DNA of 64,000 nucleotides from UBA981 sp942490995 (GTDB lineage Bacteria > Pseudomonadota > Gammaproteobacteria > Ga0077536): NCBI GenBank assembly GCA_942490995.1, contig CALOBG010000044.1:28017-92016 (forward strand). The letters run 5' to 3'. The notes beneath the pieces are model-generated. The model was given only the letters and a program-made list of their open reading frames with translations. It had not been told where the DNA came from and ran no database searches. This document shows, piece by piece, positions 9,901-17,655 of this stretch (positions within the stretch are counted from its first letter, which is position 1; each line of letters opens with the position of its first letter). The position numbers and the translations under genes were made by a program.

Positions 9901-11802
9901 GATGAACTTGGTCCGGTTCGGCTCGATGTCGAAATCCGCGCCCTCACTGTGGTCCATGCCGAAGTCGTGCAGCCACACCTGCGAGGCATCGGCCCGGTCG
10001 ATGCGGCTGGGGTGTTCGTCTTCGGTGCGCAGGCCCATGCTTTCCAGCATCGGCAGGGTCTCGAACAACGGGATCGGATAGTCGGCGTGAAACAGCTTGA
10101 AACGCAGCGGGTTGTCGTTTTCATCGCGCGGCTGGTACAGGCTCATGGCGATCTCACCGGACCCCTGGTCGAGCGTTTCCATGGTCTCGATATCATGCAC
10201 CGCGGTCTGTGTCGAATAGGTCTGACGATAATCGGCGCGAAAGGCGTTGCCGTAGCGGCCCATCAGCGCGAGGCCACGCGTTTCGCCGAAACGTTCGATC
10301 AGAGCGCCCTGCAACTGGTCGGTCCAGGATGCCGACAGCTCCTCGAGCTGGGCCTGCAGGGTGGGGATGTCGTAGACCGGCAGGCCGGTATCCTGAACCC
10401 GGTACACGTAATACAGACGCGCCAGGCTGGACTCCGAAACGTTGACGTTGAAGTCCGCCAGCGAAGCGTTGAGCGCGTCGCCCAGGAAGCGCTGGATATT
10501 TTTGCGAATATTGGTATTAAAGCGGTCGCGCGGGACGTACACGATGCACGAAACGAAGCGCCGGTAGCGGTCGGGGTGCACGAACAGTCGCACCCGTCGA
10601 CGTTCCGGCAGTTTGAGCGTGCCGAGCGCGGTATCGAACAGCGCTTCGTCACCGATCTGGACCAGCAGATCGCGCGGAAACGATTCCAGGATATTGAGCA
10701 GATTCTTGCCATCGTGACTGTTGCCGCGAAAGCCGGAGCGATCCATGACCCGGGAAATTTTCTGGCGTAGCACCGGGATAGTGCGCGGGTTCTGGGTGTA
10801 CGCGGCGGAAGTATAAAGTCCCAGAAAGCGGTATTCGCCGATCGCATTACCGTCCGCGTCGAAGCGCTTCACGCCGATGTAATCGAGATGCCCGGGCCGG
10901 TGCACGGTCGAGCGGGTATTGGCCTTGGTCAGGATCAATACATGGGGTTCGCGCGCCAGGCGGCGCAGATCACTCGGCAGGCTGGCAAAACTCTGCGACA
11001 CGCCGCCGACCTTGCCGCGGAACAGTCCCAGCGCGGTACCGTCGATCGCGCTCAGAATATCGCCTTCCGGGCCCGCGTCTAAAGCATATTCGCAGTAGCC
11101 GAGGAAGGTGAAATGGTGTTCCCCGATCCATTTCAGGAACGCCACTGCTTCATTGAGTTCGGCGTCGCTGAGGGGCGGCGGTGCACCCTCGAATTGGGCG
11201 ATGACGGCTGCCAGCCGCTCACGCATGGCCTGCCAGTCCTGCACCGCCGCGCGTACGTCGTCGAGCACGGCGCGAATAGCCGTGGCCAGTGCGTCGCGAT
11301 CGCCGGGTTCGCTCAGACGCGCGATTTCGACATGCAACAGCGATTCCGCCGCGGCGCCGTCCGGCGCACCGCAGTGCAGTTCAAGCAGGGCGCCATCGGC
11401 GGCGCGACGCGCCGCGACCTGGGGATGGATGATCAGGTAAGTGGTCAGGCCACGTTCGTCGCACAACATGCGCACGGAATCGACCAGAAACGGCATGTCG
11501 TCATTGACGATCTCGATAACGGTCCGCGACGACTGCCAGCCGTCGGTGGCGCGCTCAGGATTGTAGACACGCAGCGCAGGTCGCCCGGCCGCGCGGTTCT
11601 CAGCGAAGTTCAGGTGGGCGCGCGCGGCGCCGCACAGTTCGGTCGGCTCGCGCTCGAGCAGATCTTCGTCCGAGACGCCCGCGTAATAATGGCGCACGAA
11701 GTGCTCGAAACCTTCGGCGAGCACGTCACCGGGCTGGGACGATGCCAGCGCGGCGGCGGCGTCGATACGTTCAGTGGCGGAAATTTCGGGTTGTGAACTC
11801 AT
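6973..11802 (-). CDS. gdhB: NAD-specific glutamate dehydrogenase, large (GDH-180) type
   Basis: The single 1609-residue frame has the size and layout of the ~180-kDa NAD-GDHs of Pseudomonas and Caulobacter. A long N-terminal region (about residues 1-720) contains ACT-like segments. The catalytic domain includes RIARGGLRWSDRREDFR and GLVKAQMVKNAV then PMGSKGGFYPKR (about 815-865), with the catalytic lysines. The NAD-binding region (about 975-1015) has VGIGDMAGDVFGNGML and FNHQHIFLDP. A helical C-terminal domain follows. The enzyme deaminates glutamate to 2-oxoglutarate and ammonium in the cytoplasm. No frame breaks are seen. It appears monocistronic, with an 85-bp gap upstream to the SurE-like gene on the same strand. 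Confidence 0.96.
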   Translation of the reverse strand: MSSQPEISATERIDAAAALASSQPGDVLAEGFEHFVRHYYAGVSDEDLLEREPTELCGAARAHLNFAENRAAGRPALRVYNPERATDGWQSSRTVIEIVNDDMPFLVDSVRMLCDERGLTTYLIIHPQVAARRAADGALLELHCGAPDGAAAESLLHVEIARLSEPGDRDALATAIRAVLDDVRAAVQDWQAMRERLAAVIAQFEGAPPPLSDAELNEAVAFLKWIGEHHFTFLGYCEYALDAGPEGDILSAIDGTALGLFRGKVGGVSQSFASLPSDLRRLAREPHVLILTKANTRSTVHRPGHLDYIGVKRFDADGNAIGEYRFLGLYTSAAYTQNPRTIPVLRQKISRVMDRSGFRGNSHDGKNLLNILESFPRDLLVQIGDEALFDTALGTLKLPERRRVRLFVHPDRYRRFVSCIVYVPRDRFNTNIRKNIQRFLGDALNASLADFNVNVSESSLARLYYVYRVQDTGLPVYDIPTLQAQLEELSASWTDQLQGALIERFGETRGLALMGRYGNAFRADYRQTYSTQTAVHDIETMETLDQGSGEIAMSLYQPRDENDNPLRFKLFHADYPIPLFETLPMLESMGLRTEDEHPSRIDRADASQVWLHDFGMDHSEGADFDIEPNRTKFIDAFRQIWRGEVENDRFNGLVLRAGLAWREIVVLRACAKYLRQAGSKFSQGYIARALLSNPTLARLLFAMFERRFDPDRDPSSRDISDLDAAFDSGLDAVPNLDEDRILRSLRGLIMAMLRTNYYQFDGNGALKNHVSFKFDPRRIAELPEPRPMYEIFVYSPRVEGVHLRGGRIARGGLRWSDRREDFRTEILGLVKAQMVKNAVIVPMGSKGGFYPKRLPDGDRQAIQAEGIACYEVFIRGLLDITDNLVDGEVVAAPRTVRYDDDDTYLVVAADKGTASFSDIANGIAIEYGFWLGDAFASGGSNGYDHKAMGITARGAWESVKRHFRELGSDTQTTDFTVVGIGDMAGDVFGNGMLLSQHICLVGAFNHQHIFLDPAPDPARSHSERKRLFDLPRSSWDDYDRSLISAGGGIWSRSAKSIPLAAEARSLLGIERSALSPNELIQALLRAPVDLLWNGGIGTYVKSSEEDHAEVGDRSNDALRIDADELRCRVIGEGGNLGLTQRARIEFAALGGRVNSDAIDNSAGVDCSDHEVNIKILLTELSLDGTLDKDARNALLAAMTDEVGTLVLRNNYLQTQALSIAEFDAVAMLEQHAHFAEHMEQDGELDQALEFLPDAEEIKQRDVNEAGYTAPELAVLLAYAKIGLYPELLDSELPGDAYLEQDLLRYFPAPLVERYAARIPRHRLAREIVSTLLANEIVNRCGITFTFRLAEVSGAASEGIARAYLIARDVFELPALWADIEALDNVVPAAAQTQALIETQKLTERAAQWLLRNRPQPLDVAANVAFFGPDARLLAEQLTTVIPATLTARLDALVEQRVALGLPRGMAERLASFDALFAVFDIAEVAAAASLPVTDVARLYFELGALLDLEWVRDGIAALPQDTHWQLLARAALREDLYAQGRAITANLVATATTPDEAAIPAWREAVARPLEHWHEVLAELQEAGRPEFAMLSVAVRELRSIRVRGETIV

Positions 11803-11887
11803 GGGACCATCGATGGCGCGGGGCCCCGATTATACGGCCTGCGCGCGCAGCCGTGCGGACACAGGCGAGCGCCCGGCGGTGTTTGGA

Positions 11888-12667
11888 TCAGTCGGCGAGG
11901 GTCTGACCGTAACCGCGGATATCGAGCAGCGTGGCGCTGACATGGCCGTTGTTGAGGGTAATGTCGTCGGTATCGGCCGCGCTGTCGATGGTCGCCCTGG
12001 TCAGCCCGAAATGGTACTGGTCGCCGCGCTGCTGAAAACACTGGCCGTAAAAGGTGTGGCCGAGACGGGTACGCACGATATCCGGGGTGGTCGCGACGGT
12101 GAACGGGAAATTGATGTTCCAGGTCGTGGCCTGATCGAGGTGGCCCTCGATAAAGCGGTGCCAGACCATCGGCACCAGCTCGCGCACCCGGGTCGCCAGG
12201 ATCGCGCTGGTTTCGTCACGAAAGCCGCGGTTTTCGTCCCAGTACATGAAATCTTCGCGGGTCAGTTCCTGGGACAGCGCGAGTCCGGGAATACCGGCGA
12301 TGTTGGCCTCGATGCACGCGCCGACGGTTCCCGACGCAAAAACGAAACCGAGGCCGATATTTTTGCCGATGTTGATGCCGGAAACGACGATGTCCGGGGC
12401 CTCGTCCATCAGGTTGTGCACGGCCAGGTTGACGCAATCGGCGGGGGTGCCGGTGATCGACCAGGCCGCTCGGCCGTGAATGTCGATGGTTTCGACATAC
12501 AGCGCGCCGTAACGGGTCATCGATTTGCCTTTCCAGCTCTGTTCCGTGGCCGGGACAGCGACGTGGACCTCGCCGAGTTCGCTCAGCGCATCGATGGCGA
12601 GGTGAAACAGCGGCGAGTCGTGGCTGTCGTCGTTGGTCAGCAGTATGCGTGGGCGTTTGGCGCTCAA
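11888..12667 (-). CDS. SurE-like 5'/3'-nucleotidase (survival protein E family)
   Basis: The 259-residue protein opens with ILLTNDDS; Asp13 and Asp14 are the metal ligands expected of SurE. Ser44 in ATEQSW and the Asn residues of SGINIGKN (99 and 103) supply the remaining ligands, and GTPADCVNLA is another hallmark. SurE enzymes dephosphorylate nucleoside monophosphates or short polyphosphates. Here the gene is not beside pcm or nlpD, the classic surE neighbours, and the third residue of the DDG motif is Ser rather than Gly. It may therefore be a divergent paralogue rather than canonical SurE. It ends 85 bp before the NAD-GDH start. Confidence 0.88.
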   Translation of the reverse strand: MSAKRPRILLTNDDSHDSPLFHLAIDALSELGEVHVAVPATEQSWKGKSMTRYGALYVETIDIHGRAAWSITGTPADCVNLAVHNLMDEAPDIVVSGINIGKNIGLGFVFASGTVGACIEANIAGIPGLALSQELTREDFMYWDENRGFRDETSAILATRVRELVPMVWHRFIEGHLDQATTWNINFPFTVATTPDIVRTRLGHTFYGQCFQQRGDQYHFGLTRATIDSAADTDDITLNNGHVSATLLDIRGYGQTLAD

Positions 12668-12754
12668 GAGGACTCCCTGGAATGTAGCGTGCAGGCGCGC
12701 ACTATCCCAGTTGCATGCTTTCTGAGCAAGGCGGGCGCGCCTCGCGCGGAATAC

Positions 12755-13243
12755 TCAGGACAAATGCGACTTCCAGCTGGCGAAGCAGGCCGCCTGGCCG
12801 AGCAGGGTGCCGTGCGCGTCGCTGACATTCCACACCGTGGCGTCCTCGATCGTAAAGCGCCTGCCGCTGGCCGAGATGCGCACGCCGCTGTAGTGCTCGA
12901 CACAGCCGCGCGCCTGCACTTCGTGCATGAACCGTTCGCGCGCTTCCTGGCGGGCCGGTTCGGCGGACACGCGTGACGGCGTTTGCAGCAGGGTGGCCCA
13001 GTCGAGTTCGAACAGATTGAGCGCGGTGGCGTTGGCATAGTTGAACAGGGGATCGGTCTGACGGCCGTGTGAAAGCAGCGCGTAGTCCGCCTCGTAGACG
13101 GCGCGCGCTCGTGAGCGTGGATCCAGATCGGGGTTTTCGAGGTGACGGCCGGTGAGTCGGTAAAAACTTTCCAGCAGCGTCGTCACATGCACGGCGAGCC
13201 AGTCATTCGCCGCCGTCGGCGCGGCGCCGCCCGCCAGTGCCAC
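12755..13243 (-). CDS. MEKHLA domain-containing protein
   Basis: The 162-residue product matches the MEKHLA domain, a PAS-related fold. It contains LLESFYRLTGRHL at the N-terminus, DPLFNYANATALNLFELDW, the PSRVSAEPARQEAR motif, HYSGVRISASGRRF and a closing LGQAACFASW. It starts with GTG 13243, only 2 bp after the stop of the DsbA/FrnE-type gene, so the two are probably translated from one transcript. MEKHLA proteins are thought to sense small molecules or light-related signals, but no biochemical role is established for the bacterial stand-alone form. It has no signal peptide and no membrane segment. Confidence 0.85.
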   Translation of the reverse strand: MALAGGAAPTAANDWLAVHVTTLLESFYRLTGRHLENPDLDPRSRARAVYEADYALLSHGRQTDPLFNYANATALNLFELDWATLLQTPSRVSAEPARQEARERFMHEVQARGCVEHYSGVRISASGRRFTIEDATVWNVSDAHGTLLGQAACFASWKSHLS

Positions 13244-13245
13244 CC

Positions 13246-13947
13246 CTACAGGCCTTTTTCGTAGGCGCGTTTGATCGCGAGCGCAATCGTTTCCGGCGAC
13301 TGCGCGCCGGAAAACAGTACCCGTCCGTTGTAGATAAACGCCGGCACGCCGTGCACGCCGAGGTCGCTGGCCGCGCGCTCGCGCGCCTCGATATCGGCGC
13401 CGGCAGCGGGGTCATCGAGGGCTTGTTCGACGGTGGCGGTGTCCAGGCCGGCAGCTACCCCTATCGCGACCAGCGTGGCCCGATCGCCGATGTCCTGACC
13501 GTCGACAAAATAGGCGGCAAACAAACCGTCCACCACCGCATTCTGGCAACCGTGGCGGCCGGCCACATCGATGAGGCGGTGCGCGGCGCGCGTGTTCGGC
13601 GTGCGCGTGATGCGTTCGACGGCCATCGGCAAGCCGTCGGCGTGCGCATTCGCCGCGACGTTGGCGTAGAGCTGGTTGGCATGCTCGAGCGAGCCGAACT
13701 TCGCTTCGCAATAAGCGCGCCGATCCATGCCGGCGGCGGGCAGGGTCGGGTTGAGTTCGAACGGCCGCCACTCGACGTCGATATCTATTTCACCGGCGAG
13801 CATGGCGAGGCCCTGCTCGAGCCGGTGTTTGCCGATGTAGCACCAGGGACAGACCACATCGGAGACGATTTCCAGGCGCGGGCGGGGGCTTTGGGTGTGG
13901 TGGTCGGCGGTGTCCATAGGGAGATCGTCCTGCGGGTTCGGCGGCAT
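13246..13947 (-). CDS. DsbA-family oxidoreductase, FrnE-like
   Basis: The 233-residue protein carries the thioredoxin-like active site CPWC (Cys33, Cys36) within DVVCPWCYIGK. This is the typical start of FrnE/2-hydroxychromene-isomerase-like DsbA proteins. WRPFELNP, the helical insert and the cis-Pro region GVHGVPAFIYNGR near residue 200 complete the fold. There is no signal peptide, so a cytoplasmic thiol-disulfide role is likely, as for FrnE. An alternative ATG at 13917 would remove ten unconserved residues. The gene is followed at 2 bp by the MEKHLA gene. The divergent neighbour at 14047 is an alpha/beta hydrolase, leaving a 99-bp shared promoter region. Confidence 0.9.
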   Translation of the reverse strand: MPPNPQDDLPMDTADHHTQSPRPRLEIVSDVVCPWCYIGKHRLEQGLAMLAGEIDIDVEWRPFELNPTLPAAGMDRRAYCEAKFGSLEHANQLYANVAANAHADGLPMAVERITRTPNTRAAHRLIDVAGRHGCQNAVVDGLFAAYFVDGQDIGDRATLVAIGVAAGLDTATVEQALDDPAAGADIEARERAASDLGVHGVPAFIYNGRVLFSGAQSPETIALAIKRAYEKGL

Positions 13948-14046
13948 TTTCCAGTGGCGCCGCGGCAGGCGTCAATCCGCGCCCCAGGCGGTCAGCGCTC
14001 TTCGGCATCGGGTAGACTGCGCAGCATTGCTGATTCGGGGTTACGA

Positions 14047-14889
14047 ATGATGACGGTACACAAACTCAAACTGGGTGCGCTGAATTTCGCAGTGACCGAG
14101 CAGGGCCGCGGCGAGACGGTGCTGATGCTGCACGGCTTTCCGGATTCCGCGCGCCTGTGGCGGCATCAGATCCCGGCGCTGGTCGAGGCCGGTTTTCGCG
14201 TCATCGCGCCGGATCAGCGCGGTTTCGGTAATTCCGACAAGCCGGCCGAGCGCAGTGCCTATGCGTTGCCGGAAGTGGTCGGCGATGTGCTTGCGCTGCT
14301 CGATCACTTCGAACTCGAGCGGGTGCGGCTGGTCAGCCACGACTGGGGCGCGGCGGTGGGCTGGGCGCTGGCGGCCTGGCATCCGCAGCGTATCGAGCGC
14401 CACGTCGCGCTGTCGGTCGGACACCTGAGCGCGCTGTGGCATGCCGGCATCGCGCAGCGGCGCCTGGCCTGGTACATGCTGTTGTTCATGCGCGAGGGTT
14501 TCGCCGAGGATTACCTGAAACGCAACGACTGGGCGTTTTTTCGTGATCTGTGGGGGCATCACTCGGAAATGGCGACGTGGCTGGCCGATCTCGGCCGACC
14601 CGGCGCGCTGACCGCGGGTTTGAACTGGTACCGCGCCAACGTCGACGTCGATACCTGGACCGACGAAGGCTGGGTGCTGCCGCGCGTCTCGGTGCCGACC
14701 TTAGGGGTGTGGAGCAGTGGTGATGCCTACCTGACCGAAGCGCAGATGGTCGGCTCGGGCGCCTATGTCGACGCAGCGTGGCGCTACCAGCGGGTCGAAG
14801 GCGCCAGCCACTGGTTGATGCTCGACCGGCCGGACCACATCGCGCAATTGCTGGTGGACTATATGACGGCGAAGCTTGCTGGCGCCTGA
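14047..14889 (+). CDS. Alpha/beta hydrolase, epoxide-hydrolase / haloalkane-dehalogenase-like
   Basis: The start is the ATG at 14047 (a second ATG follows at once), giving 280 residues. HGFPDS (29-34) is the oxyanion motif. The nucleophile elbow SHDWGAA contains Asp99 instead of serine, which points to epoxide hydrolases and dehalogenases rather than esterases. DQRGFGNSDKP is the usual strand-4 motif, and the catalytic histidine lies in EGASHWLMLD near residue 257. The frame is open for 270 codons upstream, but that stretch is antisense to the DsbA-type gene and is rejected. The substrate is not evident. Confidence 0.87.
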   Translation: MMTVHKLKLGALNFAVTEQGRGETVLMLHGFPDSARLWRHQIPALVEAGFRVIAPDQRGFGNSDKPAERSAYALPEVVGDVLALLDHFELERVRLVSHDWGAAVGWALAAWHPQRIERHVALSVGHLSALWHAGIAQRRLAWYMLLFMREGFAEDYLKRNDWAFFRDLWGHHSEMATWLADLGRPGALTAGLNWYRANVDVDTWTDEGWVLPRVSVPTLGVWSSGDAYLTEAQMVGSGAYVDAAWRYQRVEGASHWLMLDRPDHIAQLLVDYMTAKLAGA

Positions 14890-14914
14890 ATAAGCGAGAG
14901 GGTTTCGAACGCTG

Positions 14915-14941
14915 TTCGTGGCGTGCGGGTCGCCCGTCAGG
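14915..14941. repeat. Solitary arm of the 133-bp palindromic element
   Basis: Bases 14915-14941, beginning TTCGTGGCGTGCGGGTCG, match 45560-45586 at 26 of 27 positions. That is the left inverted-repeat arm and its flank in the complete element at 45563-45695. No matching right arm or core follows, so this is a remnant or a single-ended copy. It sits in the 93-bp spacer between two convergent genes (a hydrolase ending at 14889 and a hypothetical gene ending at 14983). Confidence 0.7.
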
Positions 14942-14982
14942 CACTGGCTCGTCACCACTATCATTCAATGCCGCAGATCGGT

Positions 14983-15450
14983 TCAGCGCGGGGCGGGCAC
15001 GTCGCGTACGGTGCGGGTGAGCTGGTCCAGCCACACGAAACGCACATCGGGGAGGGCCACGCTGGCATCGAGTTCGAGGTGGCTGTAGCGCTGTTGCCGC
15101 GCCCCGGGACTGGTTTCGGTCAGGACCAGGCCGGAGTAGCCGCGGTAATAGGTGTAACCGGTATGCGCCAGGGTCAGTTCACCGCCGTCGGGGTTGCTCA
15201 AACGCGCGGTCACCGAGCCGGCCGGCACGGCCTCCTCGAAGGCATTGCCGCGGTCGGGCCGCTGGCCGGTCAGGGTCGAGTGGTCGCGCACGAACAACAC
15301 CAGCCGCGCACCGGCGGTGCGCGCGATCAGCGGGCCGCGCAGCTCGACAACCTGGTGCCCGGGCAAAATGTCGACCGGCGCGATCGGCGGACCATCGATC
15401 TGCAGCAGCGGCACGCCGCCGACGACGAATGCAAGCAACCAGCTCATCAT
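14983..15450 (-). CDS. Hypothetical exported protein
   Basis: I do not recognise this 155-residue protein. The start is the ATG at 15450, preceded by AGGGAG; a TTG start at 15471 is less likely. The first residues (MMSWLLAFVVGGVPLLQI) form a hydrophobic signal or anchor segment. The rest is beta-rich with no cysteine pairs or known motif, including a Tyr-rich GYTYYRGYSG near the middle, and suggests a small periplasmic or lipid-facing domain. It is divergent from TrpB2, with about 137 bp between their starts, and its 3' end faces the solitary repeat arm. Confidence 0.6.
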   Translation of the reverse strand: MMSWLLAFVVGGVPLLQIDGPPIAPVDILPGHQVVELRGPLIARTAGARLVLFVRDHSTLTGQRPDRGNAFEEAVPAGSVTARLSNPDGGELTLAHTGYTYYRGYSGLVLTETSPGARQQRYSHLELDASVALPDVRFVWLDQLTRTVRDVPAPR

Positions 15451-15587
15451 GGCAGTCTCCCTGGTACTCAAGGCTTAGTGCCCACGGGTGCCGTAGTAGT
15501 TCCGCCGCCGCTGCCGGCGGCCGCGGGTAGTACCTCTAACCCAGTATACTGTCGGCCTGTTGCCGGGGCCTGATTGAGGGATAAAAC

Positions 15588-16961
15588 TTGGACAAAGCGA
15601 CTCGATTCGACCTGCCAGAAAGCGAACTGCCGCGGGCCTGGTACAACATCAACGCGGACCTGCCGACACCGCTGGCTGCGCCATTGCACCCCGGCACGTT
15701 CGAACCGGTGACCCTGGATTTCCTTTCGGTACTGAGCCCGCGCAAGATCCTCGAGCAGGACATGTCACCGCACGCCGAGATCGAGATCCCCGACCCGGTC
15801 CGCGAAATCTATAAATTGTGGCGGCCCACGCCGTTGCTGCGCGCGCATCGGCTCGAGCAGCAACTCGAGACCCCGGCGCATATCTACTACAAGTACGAAG
15901 GCGTTTCGCCGGTCGGTTCACACAAGCCCAACACCGCGGTAGCGCAGGCGTTTTACCTCAAGGACGAAGGCGGCAAGGCGTTCGCGACCGAGACCGGCGC
16001 CGGCCAGTGGGGTTCGGCGCTGGCCATGGCGTGCAATTTTTTCGACCTCGCCTGCGAGGTCTACATGGTGCGCGTGTCCTACGATCAGAAACCGTTCCGG
16101 CGCTTCGTCATGGAGTCCTACGGCGGTTCGGTGTTTGCCAGTCCGTCCGACCGTACCGCGGCCGGGCGCGGCCTGCTCGCCGACGATCCCGAACACCCGG
16201 GTTCGCTCGGCATCGCGATTTCCGAGGCGGTCGAGGTTGCTGCCACGTCCGGCGGGGCAAAAAAATATTCGCCCGGTTCGTTTCTGCCGCATGTGCTGTT
16301 GCACCAGACCGTGATCGGCGAGGAGTGTCTGAAACAGATGGACATGGCCGGGGAGTACCCGGATATCGTCATCGGCTGCGCGGGCGGCGGCTCGAATTTC
16401 GGCGGCATCGCCTTTCCGTTCGTGCGCGAGAACCTGCGTCACGGCAAACGCACGCGGATCATCGCCGCGGAGCCGAGCGCCTGTCCGACCCTGACGCGCG
16501 GTACCTACACCTGGGATTTCGCCGACGGCACCGGGATGGCGCCGGTGATCAAAATGCATACCCTCGGCCACACTTTCGTGCCGCCGGGGATCCACGCCGG
16601 CGGCCTGCGCTACCACGGCATGGCGCCTCAGGTTTCCGCGCTGCTCGAGGCCGGATTGATCGAAGCGGTGTCGATCGACCAGGTTGATTGTTTCGAGTCC
16701 GGGGTGTTGTTCGGACGTGCGGAAGGCATCCTGCCGGCGCCGGAGTCGAACCACGCCGTGCGCGCCGCGATCAACGAGGCGCTGGCGTGCAAGGCCAGCG
16801 GCGAAGCCAGGGTGATCCTGTTCAATCTTTCCGGCCACGGCAATTTCGACATGGCCGCCTACGGGCGCTATATGAGTGGTGAGCTGGAACGTTACGCCTA
16901 CCCGGAAGCGGCGGTCAGCGAAGCGATGACGCATCTGCCCCAGGTCGGCGCGGGCCGATAG
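15588..16961 (+). CDS. TrpB-like PLP-dependent enzyme (TrpB2 family)
   Basis: The 457-residue protein belongs to the TrpB2 class. It has the long N-terminus RFDLPESELPRAWYN, the LWRPTPLLRA segment, the PLP lysine in GSHKPNTA (Lys113), TETGAGQWGSALA, CAGGGSNFGG as the phosphate loop, and SGHGNFD near the end. TrpB2 makes tryptophan from indole and serine, or salvages indole, without TrpA; there is no trpA here. The start is TTG 15588, supported by GAGGG seven bases upstream. It stands alone on this strand; the following gene is an unrelated hypothetical. In some genomes TrpB2 has other beta-replacement roles, so the substrate is not proven. Confidence 0.93.
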   Translation: MDKATRFDLPESELPRAWYNINADLPTPLAAPLHPGTFEPVTLDFLSVLSPRKILEQDMSPHAEIEIPDPVREIYKLWRPTPLLRAHRLEQQLETPAHIYYKYEGVSPVGSHKPNTAVAQAFYLKDEGGKAFATETGAGQWGSALAMACNFFDLACEVYMVRVSYDQKPFRRFVMESYGGSVFASPSDRTAAGRGLLADDPEHPGSLGIAISEAVEVAATSGGAKKYSPGSFLPHVLLHQTVIGEECLKQMDMAGEYPDIVIGCAGGGSNFGGIAFPFVRENLRHGKRTRIIAAEPSACPTLTRGTYTWDFADGTGMAPVIKMHTLGHTFVPPGIHAGGLRYHGMAPQVSALLEAGLIEAVSIDQVDCFESGVLFGRAEGILPAPESNHAVRAAINEALACKASGEARVILFNLSGHGNFDMAAYGRYMSGELERYAYPEAAVSEAMTHLPQVGAGR

Positions 16962-17059
16962 ACCCCGCGCCCGGCAACATTTGCCGCGGCGGGGGGAAGA
17001 TCGCGGCAAGGGCTGTCCGTTGCGAACGCTGTACGCGGTTGCCAGCGTGACAAACCGCG

Positions 17060-17644
17060 ATGGCACGCGGATTGCTCAGTCTGCAAACCCAGCATTCAGT
17101 CGAGGCGGTCCCGGTGGACGCGGTCAATGTCATACAACCCGGCGCAAGCCCGGCCGGTCCGGCAACCGGCGGCTTCAGCCTGTTCGGCGCCGATGGACCG
17201 AGCTTTCGCGATGTGCTCGATATCATCAATCCGCTCCACCACATTCCGGTGGTCGGCAATCTTTATCGGAAAATCACCGGCGATGTCATCGCGCCGGCCA
17301 TTCGCGTGGCCGGCGGGGCCTTGTTTGGCGGGCCGCTGGGGGCCGCCTTTGCGGCGGCCAGTGTGGTCATGCAGGCGGTGGTCGGCGACGATGTTGAAAG
17401 CGCGACCAGCACCGCGCCGGCACCGGTCCGTGCGGTGCCACAGACCGCGCCGGGCGGCTGGATGGTCGCGACCACACGCAGTTTCGACCGTGTCAGCGAA
17501 CCGCCAGCAGAAAACATTGCGCAGGTCGCCGCGCGCGCGGCGCCGACTACGCGGCGCGGCGGCTGGATGGTGCAGGCCGCCTATGCCATGGCCGATGCGC
17601 GCAGCGCAGAACGCGAGCGCGCGGGCATCGATACCCTGGCCTGA
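17060..17644 (+). CDS. Conserved hypothetical protein with an IINP-LHHIPVVG domain and a duplicated GGWMV motif
   Basis: This 194-residue protein has no function I can name. A conserved central block (about residues 48-105) reads DVLDIINPLHHIPVVGNLYR, then TGDVIAPAIRVAGGALFGG, followed by an Ala/Gly-rich segment that could insert in a membrane. Similar blocks occur in hypothetical proteins of alphaproteobacteria and other proteobacteria. The C-terminal part has two copies of GGWMV separated by about 55 residues, each followed by a short helix and set in Pro/Ala-rich linkers. It converges with an LLM gene, with 11 bp between stops. The start codon is ATG; no strong ribosome-binding site is seen. 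Confidence 0.65.
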   Translation: MARGLLSLQTQHSVEAVPVDAVNVIQPGASPAGPATGGFSLFGADGPSFRDVLDIINPLHHIPVVGNLYRKITGDVIAPAIRVAGGALFGGPLGAAFAAASVVMQAVVGDDVESATSTAPAPVRAVPQTAPGGWMVATTRSFDRVSEPPAENIAQVAARAAPTTRRGGWMVQAAYAMADARSAERERAGIDTLA

Positions 17645-17655
17645 AGACGCCGCCG

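Noticed and set aside
9397..10770. A 457-codon plus-strand frame, and another at 7081-8430.
   Set aside because: Both are antisense to the NAD-glutamate dehydrogenase, whose protein is conserved throughout.
13237..14046. A 270-codon extension of the alpha/beta hydrolase.
   Set aside because: It is antisense to the DsbA/FrnE-type gene, and homologues start at the ATG at 14047.
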